Assembly (NCBI RefSeq): GCF_006546825.1
Contig: NZ_VICC01000001.1
Coordinates: forward strand, 64,191-128,190
Reading direction: 5' to 3'
Length of the DNA: 64,000 bases
Source of the DNA: Actinomyces oris
GTDB lineage: Bacteria > Actinomycetota > Actinomycetes > Actinomycetales > Actinomycetaceae
In this document: piece by piece, positions 33,818 through 47,103 of the stretch
Layout of the letters: every line of letters starts with the position of its first letter
Position numbering within the stretch: the first letter of the stretch is position 1
Made by a program: the position numbers and the translations under genes
Notes under the pieces: model-generated
Told to the model about the DNA's origin: nothing
The model's input: the letters and a program-made list of their open reading frames with translations, nothing else
Database searches by the model: none

Positions 33818-34753
33818 ATGGCGATCTACATTCGCACCCGCCCCACCACCGGGACCAAGGTGCTTGGATGCCTGGGCACTTTGGCCGCCGTCGGCATCGC
33901 ACTCCTCTACCCGTTGATCCTGGTCCTGACCGCCTTCGCCCTGGGTTCCCTGGACGAAGCCGTCGCCTATCCGGACGACACCAGCGCAGTGGGCGACGCC
34001 GTGGCTCAGGCAGTCATGGCAACATTCATTTACAGCTTCGTGCTGACCGGCTTCAGCTTCGGAGCGGCGTTCTGCTTCATCGGCACTGACCGTTGGCTGA
34101 CTAAAGACGCGACGGTGACCCATCGCGATGTCACGTCGGCACGGTTCCTTCATATCTCCCAGAGCCCGAACAGGCGTGCCGTGGGGATGGCGTGGGCGAT
34201 ACTTGCGGGAGCACTGCTGGTGGCTTCCCCGTTCCTCGTGATAGCCATCCCACATCCCCTGATCTACGGCGAATCCACCCGAGAGCTGGCCGACGAGGCC
34301 ACCTGGGCCGTGTCTCTTCTGATCACCGTGCTCTTCGTGGCACTGCTGCATGCCGCCGCGCGCCGCCGCTCGATCGCGGTGCGCATGACCCCGCGAGCCA
34401 TGTCAGTCGCAGTCCAGGAGTCCTCCAGCCTCGCCCTACCTTCCAGCCGCGACGACCTCAGCATTCAGGAGGTTCCCGCGCGCTGGGGTCGCGTGAAGGT
34501 ACAGGCCGTCTACGCCCCACCTGCCAAAGGCGCCGAGCAGGGGCGACCAGTCGTCATCCCGCGGCTCAGCCAGACGGCGAGGCCCTCACGGCTCGACGAC
34601 GCCCGATCCCGGGTCGAGGCCCGACTCGACGAGGTCTGGCGGGCCACCCAACTGGTGCGCACCCCGCCCGAGCAGGAGGAGACAACCACCGCCCCGACGC
34701 CCAGATTCAAGACATCCAGGGCTGCCTCAACCGCCGACCCCGCATCGTCTTGA
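33818..34753 (+). CDS. Membrane protein of unknown function, duplicated gene copy 2
   Basis: The 311-residue paralogue of the gene at 31175 keeps most of the sequence (MAIYIRTRPTTGTKVLGC, FALGSLDEAVAYP, TDRWLTKDATVTHRDV, RPSRLDDARSRVEARLDEVW). It has the same membrane layout and tail; divergence is greatest in the second loop (about residues 48-70) and at the C-terminus. The upstream 95 bases and ribosome site (CAGGAGGGCGCCCT) are also conserved, so both copies may be expressed. Confidence 0.75.
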   Translation: MAIYIRTRPTTGTKVLGCLGTLAAVGIALLYPLILVLTAFALGSLDEAVAYPDDTSAVGDAVAQAVMATFIYSFVLTGFSFGAAFCFIGTDRWLTKDATVTHRDVTSARFLHISQSPNRRAVGMAWAILAGALLVASPFLVIAIPHPLIYGESTRELADEATWAVSLLITVLFVALLHAAARRRSIAVRMTPRAMSVAVQESSSLALPSSRDDLSIQEVPARWGRVKVQAVYAPPAKGAEQGRPVVIPRLSQTARPSRLDDARSRVEARLDEVWRATQLVRTPPEQEETTTAPTPRFKTSRAASTADPASS

Positions 34754-34830
34754 ACGGACAGACCCCAACTGAGAAACTCAACGACATCATCAACGGTGCA
34801 AACACCACCTGACCCCACCGACAGACTCCC

Positions 34831-34895
34831 GGCCCCCGACGGCGTCAAACATCCCCAAGCGCACAGAAATGTCCCCGACGGCGTTGACTGTCCCC
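34831..34895. repeat. Family C structured repeat, copy 9 (partial)
   Basis: Only the tail is left: CCCCCGACGGCGTC followed by GTCCCCGACGGCGTTGACTG. It lies just upstream of the potassium channel gene, at the end of the second duplicate, matching copy 7 at the end of the first. Confidence 0.7.
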
Positions 34896-34945
34896 ACCGG
34901 TGAGGGCAACACAGTCTTCTCCCCAGCGCCGTCTACCATCGGAGC

Positions 34946-35701
34946 ATGCCGACTGACATCAGCCCGGGCACTCGGCTGCGGGCGTGGGAGCGGGCCGCGG
35001 AGTGGCCGCTGGCCGGCGCCGCCGTCGTCTTCCTGGGCGCCTATGCCTGGGAGGTACTCACCAACGCGCAAGGCGTAGCCAAGGAGACGGCCGAGCTCAT
35101 GATCGGCGCCGTGTGGGCACTGTTCGGCCTCGACTATCTTGTCCGCCTGGTCCTGGCGCCGAACCGGGGCCGCTGGTTCCTCCGCCACCTGCCCGACCTG
35201 GCGATCATTGTCCTGCCGATCCTGCGGCCGCTCAGGCTCCTGCGCCTGGTGACGCTTGTGAGCATCATGCAGCGCAGCGCCGGCACCGCGCTGCGCGGGC
35301 GCATCACCCTGTACACGGCCGGCAGCGCCGCCCTGCTCATCTTCACCTCCGCACTGGCCGTGCTGGATGCGGAGCGTCATGAGCCGGGCTCCTCGATCCA
35401 GTCCTTCGGCCAGGCCCTGTGGTGGGCGCTGACGACGATCACCACTGTCGGCTACGGCGACACCTTCCCGCTCTCCACGCAGGGGCGCTTCATCGCGGCG
35501 CTGCTCATGATCGGCGGGGTGGCGCTCGCCGGCGTCGTCACGGCGACCCTGGCCTCGTGGATCGTCTCACTGGTCGAGGAGGAGAACGCCGAGCAGGAGG
35601 CCGCGACGCGGGCGCAGGTGGCAGCCCTGCAGCAGCAGGTCAGCGAGCTGAGCGAGCGCATCGACCGTCTTCTGGCGGAACGCGACTCGGACCGTGGATA
35701 G
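34946..35701 (+). CDS. Voltage-gated-type potassium channel
   Basis: The 251-residue protein has an ion-transport domain with S1-S4-like segments (about residues 20-110, including the Arg-rich LRPLRLLRLVTLV at 93-105), S5, a pore helix and the K+ selectivity filter TTVGYGD (166-172), then S6. The C-terminal tail (about 200-251, EEENAEQEAATRAQVAALQQ) is a coiled coil that would hold the tetramer. The Arg-poor S4 suggests weak voltage sensing. A single-gene unit. Confidence 0.9.
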   Translation: MPTDISPGTRLRAWERAAEWPLAGAAVVFLGAYAWEVLTNAQGVAKETAELMIGAVWALFGLDYLVRLVLAPNRGRWFLRHLPDLAIIVLPILRPLRLLRLVTLVSIMQRSAGTALRGRITLYTAGSAALLIFTSALAVLDAERHEPGSSIQSFGQALWWALTTITTVGYGDTFPLSTQGRFIAALLMIGGVALAGVVTATLASWIVSLVEEENAEQEAATRAQVAALQQQVSELSERIDRLLAERDSDRG

Positions 35702-35771
35702 CAGTCGACACTTCCGGTCCGACGTCGGTCTAACTCCTCGAGTCGGCGTCCAACCCGCTGAAAGGCCATAA

Positions 35772-36101
35772 CCATCACCCCGGACGGTTTACGCTACTCA
35801 TCGAGGAACCGACCGCGCCTGCACTGACGGCGGTACCTTGCAGACTGGACACATCTTCCGCAGCCGTCTGAGAAGAACGGCATCGCCATACGAACAACGA
35901 GGAAAAGCGCTCCACGCACTTCGCATACCAGCAACCATCGTGGGCACTGTCATCACAGCCACCGTCTGACTCCTCACCGCATACAGCCACAAGAAACTCA
36001 GGTCTGTCACACAGAAATTCCCCGAAGAACGCGAGCACATTCATGGCTCAGGCGCCACCGCACCGTCAACCACACCTCGAGGTAACGACGAAAGGAGATT
36101 C
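35772..36101 (+). pseudogene. Decayed membrane-protein fragment with in-frame TGA
   Basis: In the frame of the following gene, the 330 bases upstream read as protein with one TGA: ALHALRIPATIVGTVITATV, stop, LLTAYSHKKLRSVTQKFPEE. The stop falls inside a likely membrane helix flanked by basic residues. No start codon with a ribosome site is seen and the frame joins the ATG of the next gene. It looks like the 5' remnant of a gene or a nonsense-mutated small membrane protein. Chance cannot be ruled out. Confidence 0.35.
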
Positions 36102-36884
36102 ATGAAGAGCAACGATTCACTTCAACAGGTGCGACCCCCATTCGCTATGGCGCTCACAGCAGTTTTCGCGTCGCTACTCGCCTCCACGACAAGCGCGGAT
36201 CACCCCGGAAACCCATTGATCCTCATCCCTCTTCTGATGCTTCTCCCATGGGTCACCTGGAATCACCCACCCAGCCTGGCAACCTCTGGGGCGATGCTGT
36301 TGACAGTGAGCATCCTGGCACCCTACAGCAGCGACGGGCCGAGCGACCTTTATCTCGCTTACAGGACTCTATGGTTCTTCGCCGGCCTGCTCCTGGGAGC
36401 GGCGCTCGCTCTCATTATGGGAGAGCGCATACGCTCGTGGCACCCGCACATACGTGGGTGGCGATACACTCTTCATCCTGCACGGATCGCCGCAGCCACA
36501 ACCGGAATCATCGTCGTTCTCGCCCTCTTTAAACCATCACCCCAGTCATCGCAGATCGAACAGACTCAGGCAGCCACGAACAACGACACAGTAATATTTT
36601 GGCTCGCAGCCGGCCTGTTCATCACTTTACTGGCGTCCATCTCCCCCACAGCGACCATGATCTGCTTGATCGCCTTCATCTCCATCCACGGTGTCACTAC
36701 CCATGCACCTTTTCCGAACGCAAGCGCCGTCTTCATTCTCATTCTCTTCACGCCCGCGATCATCGGCCCCCTGTTCCTTCCTCGGGACCTCACCGCGCAT
36801 GAGGCCGAGGAATCCGACACCAGCACCGATGCCTCGGCCATCCCGCCCCCCACCTCCGAGGCCTCGCCAAAGGAGGCATCGTGA
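36102..36884 (+). CDS. Multi-pass membrane protein of unknown function
   Basis: The 260-residue protein has about seven hydrophobic segments (FAMALTAVFASLLAS, LILIPLLMLLPWVTW, MLLTVSILAPY, LWFFAGLLLGAALALIM, AATTGIIVVLALF, FWLAAGLFITLLASI, VFILILFTPAIIGPLFL) and a hydrophilic C-terminal tail rich in Ser, Thr, Glu and Pro. The ATG follows AAAGGAGATTC. The base composition is clearly lower in GC than its neighbours, which with the decayed fragment upstream suggests transferred DNA. I do not recognise a family. Confidence 0.7.
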   Translation: MKSNDSLQQVRPPFAMALTAVFASLLASTTSADHPGNPLILIPLLMLLPWVTWNHPPSLATSGAMLLTVSILAPYSSDGPSDLYLAYRTLWFFAGLLLGAALALIMGERIRSWHPHIRGWRYTLHPARIAAATTGIIVVLALFKPSPQSSQIEQTQAATNNDTVIFWLAAGLFITLLASISPTATMICLIAFISIHGVTTHAPFPNASAVFILILFTPAIIGPLFLPRDLTAHEAEESDTSTDASAIPPPTSEASPKEAS

Positions 36885-36916
36885 ACTTCAGATCGGACGC
36901 CTAGTCCGCATGCAAC

Positions 36917-36981
36917 GAGCCGGGCACTTCCCGCGCAGCCCGACCGCATAACGGTCGCCTCACGCGAAAAGTGCCCGGCTC
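36917..36981. repeat. Family B palindromic repeat, copy 2
   Basis: GAGCCGGGCACTTCCCGCGC pairs with GCGAAAAGTGCCCGGCTC, with an inner GACCG/CGGTC stem. It lies between the convergent membrane-protein gene and asd, 33 bases after the first stop. Confidence 0.75.
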
Positions 36982-37000
36982 GGCGAAAGAGAAAACCCAG

Positions 37001-39558
<2,558 letters not shown>

Positions 39559-39760
39559 AAGGCGCTCCTCGGGTCCTGGAATCAGTGCGTGTCTAGCATC
39601 AGGTGCTCCGCGCCGGTGCGGGCGTCCTGGCAGGGGCTTCCGGGGGTGGAGCCGTCGCCGTGCGGCGCCCACGACGACGTGGCTGGGGCCAAGCATACGG
39701 TGCGCCGTGTTGCCTGCACATCACGCGGCCCGCAGCCCTCGCCCCGCACACCCTGCGACC

Positions 39761-39826
39761 ACACTTCGACAGAATCTTCAGAATCGACCCGGAGCCGCGT
39801 CGTTTCTGAAGTTTTGGTCGAAGTGT
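39761..39826. repeat. Family A palindromic repeat, copy 2
   Basis: Arms ACACTTCGACAGAATCTTCA and TGAAGTTTTGGTCGAAGTGT pair at 17 of 20 positions. The loop ATCGACCCGGAGCCGCGTCG is the reverse complement of the loop core of copies 1, 3 and 4, so this copy is inverted. It occupies the lysC/ABC transporter divergent gap (39559-39887), which otherwise holds only promoters. Confidence 0.85.
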
Positions 39827-39887
39827 CGACGTGAGGCGGGCCCGAGTTCCACCCACCGGCCCCGCGCCGACGACGTAGCCTGGCCGC

Positions 39888-40828
<941 letters not shown>

Positions 40829-40832
<4 letters not shown>

Positions 40833-41917
40833 CCTGGACCGGTGTGCGCACCATCATGGTGCTCGAGCTGCGTCAGCGGGTGAGGGCCACGCGCTGGCGC
40901 ATCATGCTGGGGATCTGGCTGGCGGTCCTCATCGTCCTGTGCGGCGGGCTGGTGATCGCCGTCGAGACCACGAGCCCCGATGGCGCGTCCAACGACTTTC
41001 TGCTGACGCTCTACGACATCGTCGTCTGCTTCGTCCTGGGGATCGGGCTCATCGTCGCCCCCACGTTGTCGGCGACCTCCATCAACGGTGACCGGGCCGA
41101 CGCGACCCTGGCGCTGCTGCAGGCCACGGCGCTGCGCAGTCGGGAGATCGTCGTCGGCAAGCTGCTGGCGGCCTGGGTGGCGGCAATCGCCTTCCTGGGG
41201 GTGGCGGTGCCCTTCCTCATCGGCTTGACGGTCGCGGGCGGTTCGCACTGGCAGGCCCTCCTGGCCCACCTGGTCATCCTCGTCTTCACCCTGGGGGCGG
41301 TGTGCGCCATCGGCCTGGGCTTCTCGGCGTTGGCGGCGCGGCCCTCGGCCTCGGCGGTCCTGACCTACCTCGTGGTGGCCGCCCTCGTCGTCGGGACTCC
41401 ACTGTTCATGGCCATCAGCTCACCCCTGGCGGTCGGCAACCAGACACTGGTGACCTACAGCGTGGACTACGACAAATCCACCGAGGGCAAGCTCGTGTGC
41501 AAGACCGACCCCGAGGTCTCCGTCGAGGAGGTCACGCACACCGATCGGATCTGGTGGATGTTGGCCCCCAACCCCTTCATCATCCTGGGGGACGCCACCG
41601 CCCACGCGCCCCGTCGGCTCGACGGCTGGGGCCACCGCAGCAGCTACTCCCCGCTGGAGGCCACGGGTTCGTGGACTGACGAGCTGCGCGACCCCAAGCC
41701 CGATCGGGTCGTCAGCAACTTCTGCGACAACTGGAAGGACTCCTCCGACGCTCCTTCCAGCAGGCGCGACAGCGGGGCTCCCGTGGCCAAGCACCTGGTC
41801 TTCTGGCCCGTGAGCCTCGTGGTGCTCATGGCTCTGGGGGCCGGCGGCGTGGTGACGGCCAGCAGACGTCTGCGCGTCCCGGCCGGCCGACTGCCGCGCG
41901 GCGTGCGCCTGGCCTGA
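40829..41917 (+). CDS. ABC-2 type transporter permease
   Basis: The 362-residue membrane protein has six likely membrane segments: IMLGIWLAVLIVLCGGLVIA, IVVCFVLGIGLIVAPTL, AWVAAIAFLGVAVPFLIGL, LVILVFTLGAVCAIGLGF, VLTYLVVAALVVGTPLFM and, near the end, LVFWPVSLVVLMALGAGGVV. A large extracytoplasmic loop (about 205-310) with three Cys lies before the last segment. It pairs with the upstream ATPase; together they form a complete exporter. Confidence 0.85.
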
Positions 41918-41930
41918 CCCTCCCGCCCTG

Positions 41931-41998
41931 AGCCGGCCGGGCATTCTTCGCGCAGCCCTCCCGACACTCTGTTGGCGGCGGCGAAAGATGCCCGGCTC
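41931..41998. repeat. Family B palindromic repeat, copy 3
   Basis: AGCCGGCCGGGCATTCTTCG pairs with GCGAAAGATGCCCGGCT. It sits between the ABC permease and the convergent recR, 14 bases after the permease stop. Third copy of the family. Confidence 0.75.
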
Positions 41999-42028
41999 GG
42001 CGCGAGCAGCAAACGAGCGGAGGGGCGG

Positions 42029-42637
42029 TCAGTCCTCGACGCGGCGTCGGCCCTCGAAAGCCCGCCCGAGGGTGACCTCGTCGGCGTACTCCAGGTCGGC
42101 GCCCACGGGCAGGCCGGAGGCGAGCCGGGAGACGGGCACGGCCATGGTGCGCAGCATGCGGGTGAGGTAGGCGGCGGTCGCCTCGCCGACGACGTCGGGG
42201 TCGGTGGCCAGGATGACCTCCTCGACCTCGCCGTCTCCCAGGCGGCTGAAGAGCTCGCGCACGCGCAGGTCGTCGGGGCCGACGCCGTTGATGGGGTCGA
42301 TGGCGCCGCCGAGCACGTGGTAGAGCCCCCGGTACTCGCGGGTGCGCTCGATGGCGACGACGTCCTTGGGCTCCTCGACGACGCAGATGACGCGCTGGTC
42401 GCGGCGGGGGTCGCGGCAGATGGCGCACTGGGGGGCCTCGGCGATGTTGCCGCAGGTCTCGCAGAAGCGGACCTTGGCCTTGACGGCGCGCAGGGCCTCG
42501 ATGAGGCGCTCGACGGCGGCCGCGTCGGCGGCGAGCACATGGAAGGCCATGCGCTGGGCGGACTTGGGGCCGATACCGGGCAGCTCGCCGAACTCGTCGA
42601 TGAGGTCCTGGACGGCGCCTTCGTAGACGGCGGGCAT
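42029..42637 (-). CDS. recR: Recombination protein RecR
   Basis: RecR acts with RecF/RecO in loading RecA at single-strand gaps. The 202-residue protein has the helix-hairpin-helix start [19 protein letters not shown], the zinc finger [16 protein letters not shown] and the Toprim segment [17 protein letters not shown] with [17 protein letters not shown]. Its ATG lies one base after the dnaX stop; the dnaX-recR pair is a conserved arrangement. Confidence 0.97.
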   Translation of the reverse strand: MPAVYEGAVQDLIDEFGELPGIGPKSAQRMAFHVLAADAAAVERLIEALRAVKAKVRFCETCGNIAEAPQCAICRDPRRDQRVICVVEEPKDVVAIERTREYRGLYHVLGGAIDPINGVGPDDLRVRELFSRLGDGEVEEVILATDPDVVGEATAAYLTRMLRTMAVPVSRLASGLPVGADLEYADEVTLGRAFEGRRRVED

Positions 42638-42638
42638 G

Positions 42639-45600
42639 TCAGCGTCCTTCCTGGGTCACGGTGACCTCTTCGATGACCTGGGCGCCAAGGATCCGTTTGA
42701 CGACCTCGAGCCCGACGACGCCGGCGTCCTCGGCGTCGGGGTCGTCCTCGCTGGGGGTGTCGTCGGCCAGGGAGTCGGTGTCGGCCTCCTGGGCGGCAGC
42801 GCGGGCGGCGGCCATGGCGGCGGCCAGGCGCGAGCCGGCGATACCCGACGGCGCCCAGGTGGACTCGTCCTCGGGTGGGGCGCTCGAGGCGCTGGGCTCC
42901 TCGGGGGGCGGGCCCGGGCTGAAGGGGCTCGACGTCGTCCCCTCCCAGGTGACGGGGGCCAGGCCGGGGGAACCTGCGGTGGTCTCCGAGGAGCCGGGGG
43001 CGTGTGACGCGCTGCCGGCCCCCGGTGCCTGCGGGGACGGGGAGGAGGGCGTCTGCTGGAAGGACTGGGGGGCCGCCGGAGCGGACGCGGCCCCGCCGGG
43101 AATCTCCGGCAGGGCGCGCAGACGGTGGACGGTGGCCAGGGGCGCCTCGTCGGGCGCCTGCGCGGCGGGGGCGGAGCGGGACTGGGCAGGTGAGGCGGAG
43201 GCCGCCGGGACCGAGGTGGGGGCCGGAGCGGACTGGGGACCGGTGGGCGTGGGGGACGCAGGCGCTCCTGAGCCTGCGCCTGAGGAGGGCCCGGGCGGCG
43301 GGGACGAGGGCGCGGAGGTGGGTGCCGACTGGGCGGGCACGGTTCCGCCGCCGGGGACGGCGACCGGGCCCCAGCCGTCGTCCAGGTCGGTGCCGCCGGC
43401 GGCAGGCGCGGAGACCGGGGCCGGGGCCGAGCCCCCGCCGGGGATAGCGACGGGCCCCCAACCGTCGTCGGGATCGGCGGGGTTCGCGGAAGCGGGGGAT
43501 GGCTGCGCCGCCATGGGAGCAGCGGTGGGCGCCGGGGACGTGGAGGCGGTCGAGGATGCTGGGGAGACCGCCTGGAACTCGGTGGGGGCGGCGGGATTGG
43601 GGTCGGCCGGAGCCGGCTGCGGCTCGGGCGAGGTCGCGGCCTCCTGGGCGACGGCGGCCGGGGCTGGAGCGGCGGAGTGCCCAGCAGAGCCGCTGGGCTC
43701 ATCAACGCTGAGAGCCCCACTGACGTAGCCGGAGTCCTCGGCGTAGGGATCGGCACCCCAGTCGTCCTCGGGCGGGGGTTCGGGGATCGGGGAGCCATCG
43801 TCCCAGGTGGTGGAGACGGGCCGTTGCGCGCCGGGGCGGTCGGCAGGCTCGACGTCGGTGGGCCGTGCCGACGCAGCAGCGGGCGACTGCGCGGCCGGGC
43901 CCTGGGCGGGGCGGCCGGCGTCGTGGACAGCGCTACTGGGGTTGTGGGTGGCAAGCGCCTGGGAGTCGGGAGCGGATGCGGCGACTGGTTCACCGGTGGA
44001 GCCGTGCAGCACGGCACTGTCGACGCCGGGGCCAGAGCTGTCGGCGCCACGGCCAATGCTGGGGGCCGCTGCTTCGGCCGGGCCTTGGCCGCCGGTGTGC
44101 GTCCCGATACCGTTGACATCCTGCTCCCCGCCGCTGGCGGCCGAGCCCGCCGAGGCGAAGGCGCCGGCCTGTGGTCCAGGTCTGCTCGGACCTGCGTCGG
44201 GGGCGCCGCCGTAGGAGCCCTGCGGCCCGCCGTGGCCGGCATCGTGGGCGACGCCGGAGCCGTCGCCGGCGGTGTGCGCGGCCTCGGTCCCGGTGGGGGC
44301 AGCCCCGGATCCGCCCGGTCCTTGCGGTCCACGCGGGCCACCTGAGCCGCCCGGGCCTCCGGAACTGCCTGGCCCGTCGTCGCCGGCGACGATCGCGTGC
44401 ACCTCGAGACGCAGTCCCAGGGCCTGATGGAGGGCCGCGGAGAAGATGGGGCCGTGTCCACCGTTCTCGAAGGCGCTCACGAGGCCGGGGGCGGCGAACA
44501 GGAGCGTGAAGACGCCTCCGGAGACGGTGCCCGGTCGGGAGTTGGGGCCGACCAGCGCCCAGGTGGCGCGCCGCGAGCGCTTGGCCGCCTCGAGGACCTC
44601 CTCCCAGCGGGTGCGGATCATCTCCGCGTCGGCCGCCTCGCCCCCGCCCGAGCTGCCAGCAGCGACACCTCCCTGGACGACGGGTGCTGAGGCCGCAGCA
44701 GGGACTGCCCCCCAACCGGCGCCTGCCTGGGCAGCGGGGGCCGAGGGAGCGACGGGCGCGCTCGGGGCGGCCGGGGCGCTGGCCGGCTCGGCCGCGCGTG
44801 GCGGCTGCTCGACCGGTCGCGAGGCCGCTGCGGCCGAGGGTGCGGAGGGCCCCGGCGAGGCGGCGGCGCCGTCATGCGGGCCGTCCCAGCTGACGGCGGG
44901 GCCGGCCTGCGAGGCCGGTGCGGTCGACGTCGGGCCCGCAGCGGGCGCCGAGGGCGCGGCAGGGGCTGCTCCCCAACCGGCGTCGGAGTAGGGCGCCTGG
45001 GCGGCGGGCGCCGGGCTCCCGACTCCCTTCGGTCCTCCGGCGTTCTCGGGCCGCTGCCCTCCGCGCCGACCGGCGGCCTCTGCGGAGGCCTGGCGGGCGA
45101 TCTGGGCGGCCATCTCGCGTCCCGACCCGGCGGGCACGGCACCGGCGGTACTGCCGGCCGCTCCCGTGCCCGCGCCGACGCCCGCACCACCGGGGGCGGG
45201 CGAGGCCATCGGTCCGGCGCTCCCAGCAGGCCCGGCCGCACCCCCGGCCGCAACGCCACCGCCTCTGGCGGCGCCGCCGGCGGGGATGAGCAGGCGGGCC
45301 ACGAGCAGCTCGAGCTGGAGGCGCGGGGAGGTGGCGCCGACCATGGCGGTCAGGGCCTGGGCGGTGGTGTCGGCGGCCCGCGAGAGAGCGGCGGCCCCCA
45401 TGGTGCGGGCCTGCAGGTCCATGCGCTCGAGCTCATCAACCGGCAGGGAGCCCAGCGCCGCGCCGGCCTCGGAACCGGCCAGGGCGATGACGAGCAGGTC
45501 GCGCAGCCGGGCCAGCAGGTCTTCGACGAAGCGGCGGGGGTCGTGCCCGGAGGAGACGACCCGGTCCACCACCCGGAAGACGCCGGCGCCGTCGGAGGCC

Positions 45601-46376
45601 GCGATGGCGTCGACGCACTGGTCGAGCATGGTGGTATCGGTGTAGCCCAGCAGGGCGACGGCCCGCTGGTAGTCGACGCCGCCGTCGTGCGCCCCTCCGA
45701 TGAGCTGGTCCATGACGGAGAGGGTGTCGCGCACGGAGCCGCCGCCGGCGCGCACCACGAGGGGGAAGACGCCGGGGCCGATCTCGACGCCCTCGGCCTG
45801 GCACAGGTGGGCGAGGTAGCCCTCGAGGACGTCGGGCGGGACGAGACGGAAGGGGTAGTGGTGGGTGCGCGAGCGGATGGTGCCGATGACCTTCTCCGGC
45901 TCGGTGGTGGCGAAGATGAACTTCACGTGCGCGGGCGGCTCCTCGACGAGCTTGAGCAGCGCGTTGAAGCCCTGCGCGGTGACCATGTGGGCCTCGTCGA
46001 GGATGAAGATCTTGTAGCGGTCGCGGGCCGGTGCGAAGGCGGCGCGCTCGCGCAGGTCGCGGGCGTCGTCGACGCCGTTGTGGCTGGCGGCGTCGATCTC
46101 GACGACGTCGAGGCTGCCGGAGCCGCCGGTGGCCAGGTCCCGGCAGGAGGGGCAGGTGCCGCAGGGGGTGTCGGTGGGGGCCTGGGCGCAGTTGAGGCAG
46201 CGGGCCAGGATGCGCGCCGACGTCGTCTTGCCGCAGCCGCGCGGGCCGGAGAAGAGGTAGGCGTGGGTGACGCGGTCGGCCCGCAGCGCCGCCATGAGCG
46301 GAGCGGTGACGTGGTCCTGCCCGATGACCTCCTGGAAGGTGTCGGGGCGGTAGCGGCGGTACAGAGCGGTGGTCAC
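42639..46376 (-). CDS. dnaX: DNA polymerase III subunit gamma/tau
   Basis: The clamp-loader ATPase. The N-terminal about 370 residues are typical: [19 protein letters not shown], Walker [12 protein letters not shown], the zinc module [19 protein letters not shown], Walker [19 protein letters not shown] and sensor 1. The total of 1245 residues is far beyond the usual 600-800. The rest is mostly Pro/Ala/Gly/Ser-rich with imperfect repeats ([13 protein letters not shown] and [13 protein letters not shown] near residues 970-1020). It includes an island with [20 protein letters not shown] (about 590-680) that resembles the tau domain III/IV region. The low-complexity part is presumably disordered. 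Confidence 0.95.
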   Translation of the reverse strand: MTTALYRRYRPDTFQEVIGQDHVTAPLMAALRADRVTHAYLFSGPRGCGKTTSARILARCLNCAQAPTDTPCGTCPSCRDLATGGSGSLDVVEIDAASHNGVDDARDLRERAAFAPARDRYKIFILDEAHMVTAQGFNALLKLVEEPPAHVKFIFATTEPEKVIGTIRSRTHHYPFRLVPPDVLEGYLAHLCQAEGVEIGPGVFPLVVRAGGGSVRDTLSVMDQLIGGAHDGGVDYQRAVALLGYTDTTMLDQCVDAIAASDGAGVFRVVDRVVSSGHDPRRFVEDLLARLRDLLVIALAGSEAGAALGSLPVDELERMDLQARTMGAAALSRAADTTAQALTAMVGATSPRLQLELLVARLLIPAGGAARGGGVAAGGAAGPAGSAGPMASPAPGGAGVGAGTGAAGSTAGAVPAGSGREMAAQIARQASAEAAGRRGGQRPENAGGPKGVGSPAPAAQAPYSDAGWGAAPAAPSAPAAGPTSTAPASQAGPAVSWDGPHDGAAASPGPSAPSAAAASRPVEQPPRAAEPASAPAAPSAPVAPSAPAAQAGAGWGAVPAAASAPVVQGGVAAGSSGGGEAADAEMIRTRWEEVLEAAKRSRRATWALVGPNSRPGTVSGGVFTLLFAAPGLVSAFENGGHGPIFSAALHQALGLRLEVHAIVAGDDGPGSSGGPGGSGGPRGPQGPGGSGAAPTGTEAAHTAGDGSGVAHDAGHGGPQGSYGGAPDAGPSRPGPQAGAFASAGSAASGGEQDVNGIGTHTGGQGPAEAAAPSIGRGADSSGPGVDSAVLHGSTGEPVAASAPDSQALATHNPSSAVHDAGRPAQGPAAQSPAAASARPTDVEPADRPGAQRPVSTTWDDGSPIPEPPPEDDWGADPYAEDSGYVSGALSVDEPSGSAGHSAAPAPAAVAQEAATSPEPQPAPADPNPAAPTEFQAVSPASSTASTSPAPTAAPMAAQPSPASANPADPDDGWGPVAIPGGGSAPAPVSAPAAGGTDLDDGWGPVAVPGGGTVPAQSAPTSAPSSPPPGPSSGAGSGAPASPTPTGPQSAPAPTSVPAASASPAQSRSAPAAQAPDEAPLATVHRLRALPEIPGGAASAPAAPQSFQQTPSSPSPQAPGAGSASHAPGSSETTAGSPGLAPVTWEGTTSSPFSPGPPPEEPSASSAPPEDESTWAPSGIAGSRLAAAMAAARAAAQEADTDSLADDTPSEDDPDAEDAGVVGLEVVKRILGAQVIEEVTVTQEGR

Positions 46377-46488
46377 GGCCCGAGCCTAATCGGCCGGGCC
46401 GACACCGTGCGAGGCTCCGGGCGGGTCGGGTGCCGTCTGGCACGATGGGCGGGGCCGGCGCGTCGCCGGCTGGAGGAACGGAGGAACC

Positions 46489-46995
46489 ATGACCGTCACC
46501 GAGGCTCTTGTCTCCCGCAACGCCGCCTACTCCACCGAGGTCCTCGCCCGCGGCGGCCTGGCGGCCAAGGGGACGCAGAAGGTCGCGGTCGTGGCCTGCA
46601 TGGACTCGCGCGTGGACGTCTTCGCGGCGCTGGGGCTCACCCCGGGTGAGGCGCACGTCATCCGCAACGCCGGCGGACTGGTCACCGAGGACACGATCCG
46701 CTCCCTGTCGATCAGCCAGCACCTTTTGGGCACCGAGGAGATCCTCCTCATCCACCACACCGGCTGCGGCATGCTCTCCTTCACCGACGAGGAGCTGTGC
46801 TCCACCCTGGAGGCGGACACCGGCGCGCGGCCGACCTGGGCGCCGGGGGCCTTCACCGACCTGGCCGGCAGCGTGCGCCAGTCGATCGCCCGCATCAAGG
46901 CCTCGCCCTTCATCCCCCGCACCGACGCCGTGCGCGGCTTCGTCCTGGACCTGGCCACCGGCCGCCTGGCGGAGGTCGACGCAGCCCGGGTCTGA
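46489..46995 (+). CDS. Beta-class carbonic anhydrase
   Basis: The 168-residue enzyme interconverts CO2 and bicarbonate. Zinc ligands are in CMDSRVD (Cys with the Asp-Arg dyad, about residues 37-43) and HHTGCG (His and Cys, about 89-94). This short form lacks the N-terminal helices of plant-type enzymes. The ATG follows CGGAGGAACC. It is divergent from dnaX and precedes the SRP RNA gene on the opposite strand. Confidence 0.92.
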   Translation: MTVTEALVSRNAAYSTEVLARGGLAAKGTQKVAVVACMDSRVDVFAALGLTPGEAHVIRNAGGLVTEDTIRSLSISQHLLGTEEILLIHHTGCGMLSFTDEELCSTLEADTGARPTWAPGAFTDLAGSVRQSIARIKASPFIPRTDAVRGFVLDLATGRLAEVDAARV

Positions 46996-47021
46996 CCCTC
47001 CGCCGCCCGGGCACGTGAGGA

Positions 47022-47103
47022 CCCCTCGCGCACCCGCCAGAGCCTGCTTACCCTTGCTACCTTCCGGTCCTGGGGGATTCGCTGGATGACGCCGCACGAG
47101 GGG
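47022..47103 (-). ncRNA. ffs: Signal recognition particle RNA (4.5S-type)
   Basis: The minus strand carries the conserved SRP loop CCAGGACCGGAAGGTAGCA (compare the 4.5S core with the GGAA tetraloop and AGCAGC-like internal loop). The ends CCCCTCGTGC and GCGCGAGGGG close the long hairpin. The exact 5' and 3' ends may lie a few bases further out. Position next to dnaX-recR and a serine tRNA is a common bacterial arrangement. Confidence 0.9.

Noticed and set aside
34754-34945. Gene between the second membrane gene and the potassium channel
   Set aside because: Only a partial family C repeat and the expected promoter; no coding frame with support.
41644-43461. Minus-strand frame across the ABC permease, recR and dnaX
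   Set aside because: Overlaps three supported genes; Arg/Pro-rich shadow of high-GC coding DNA.
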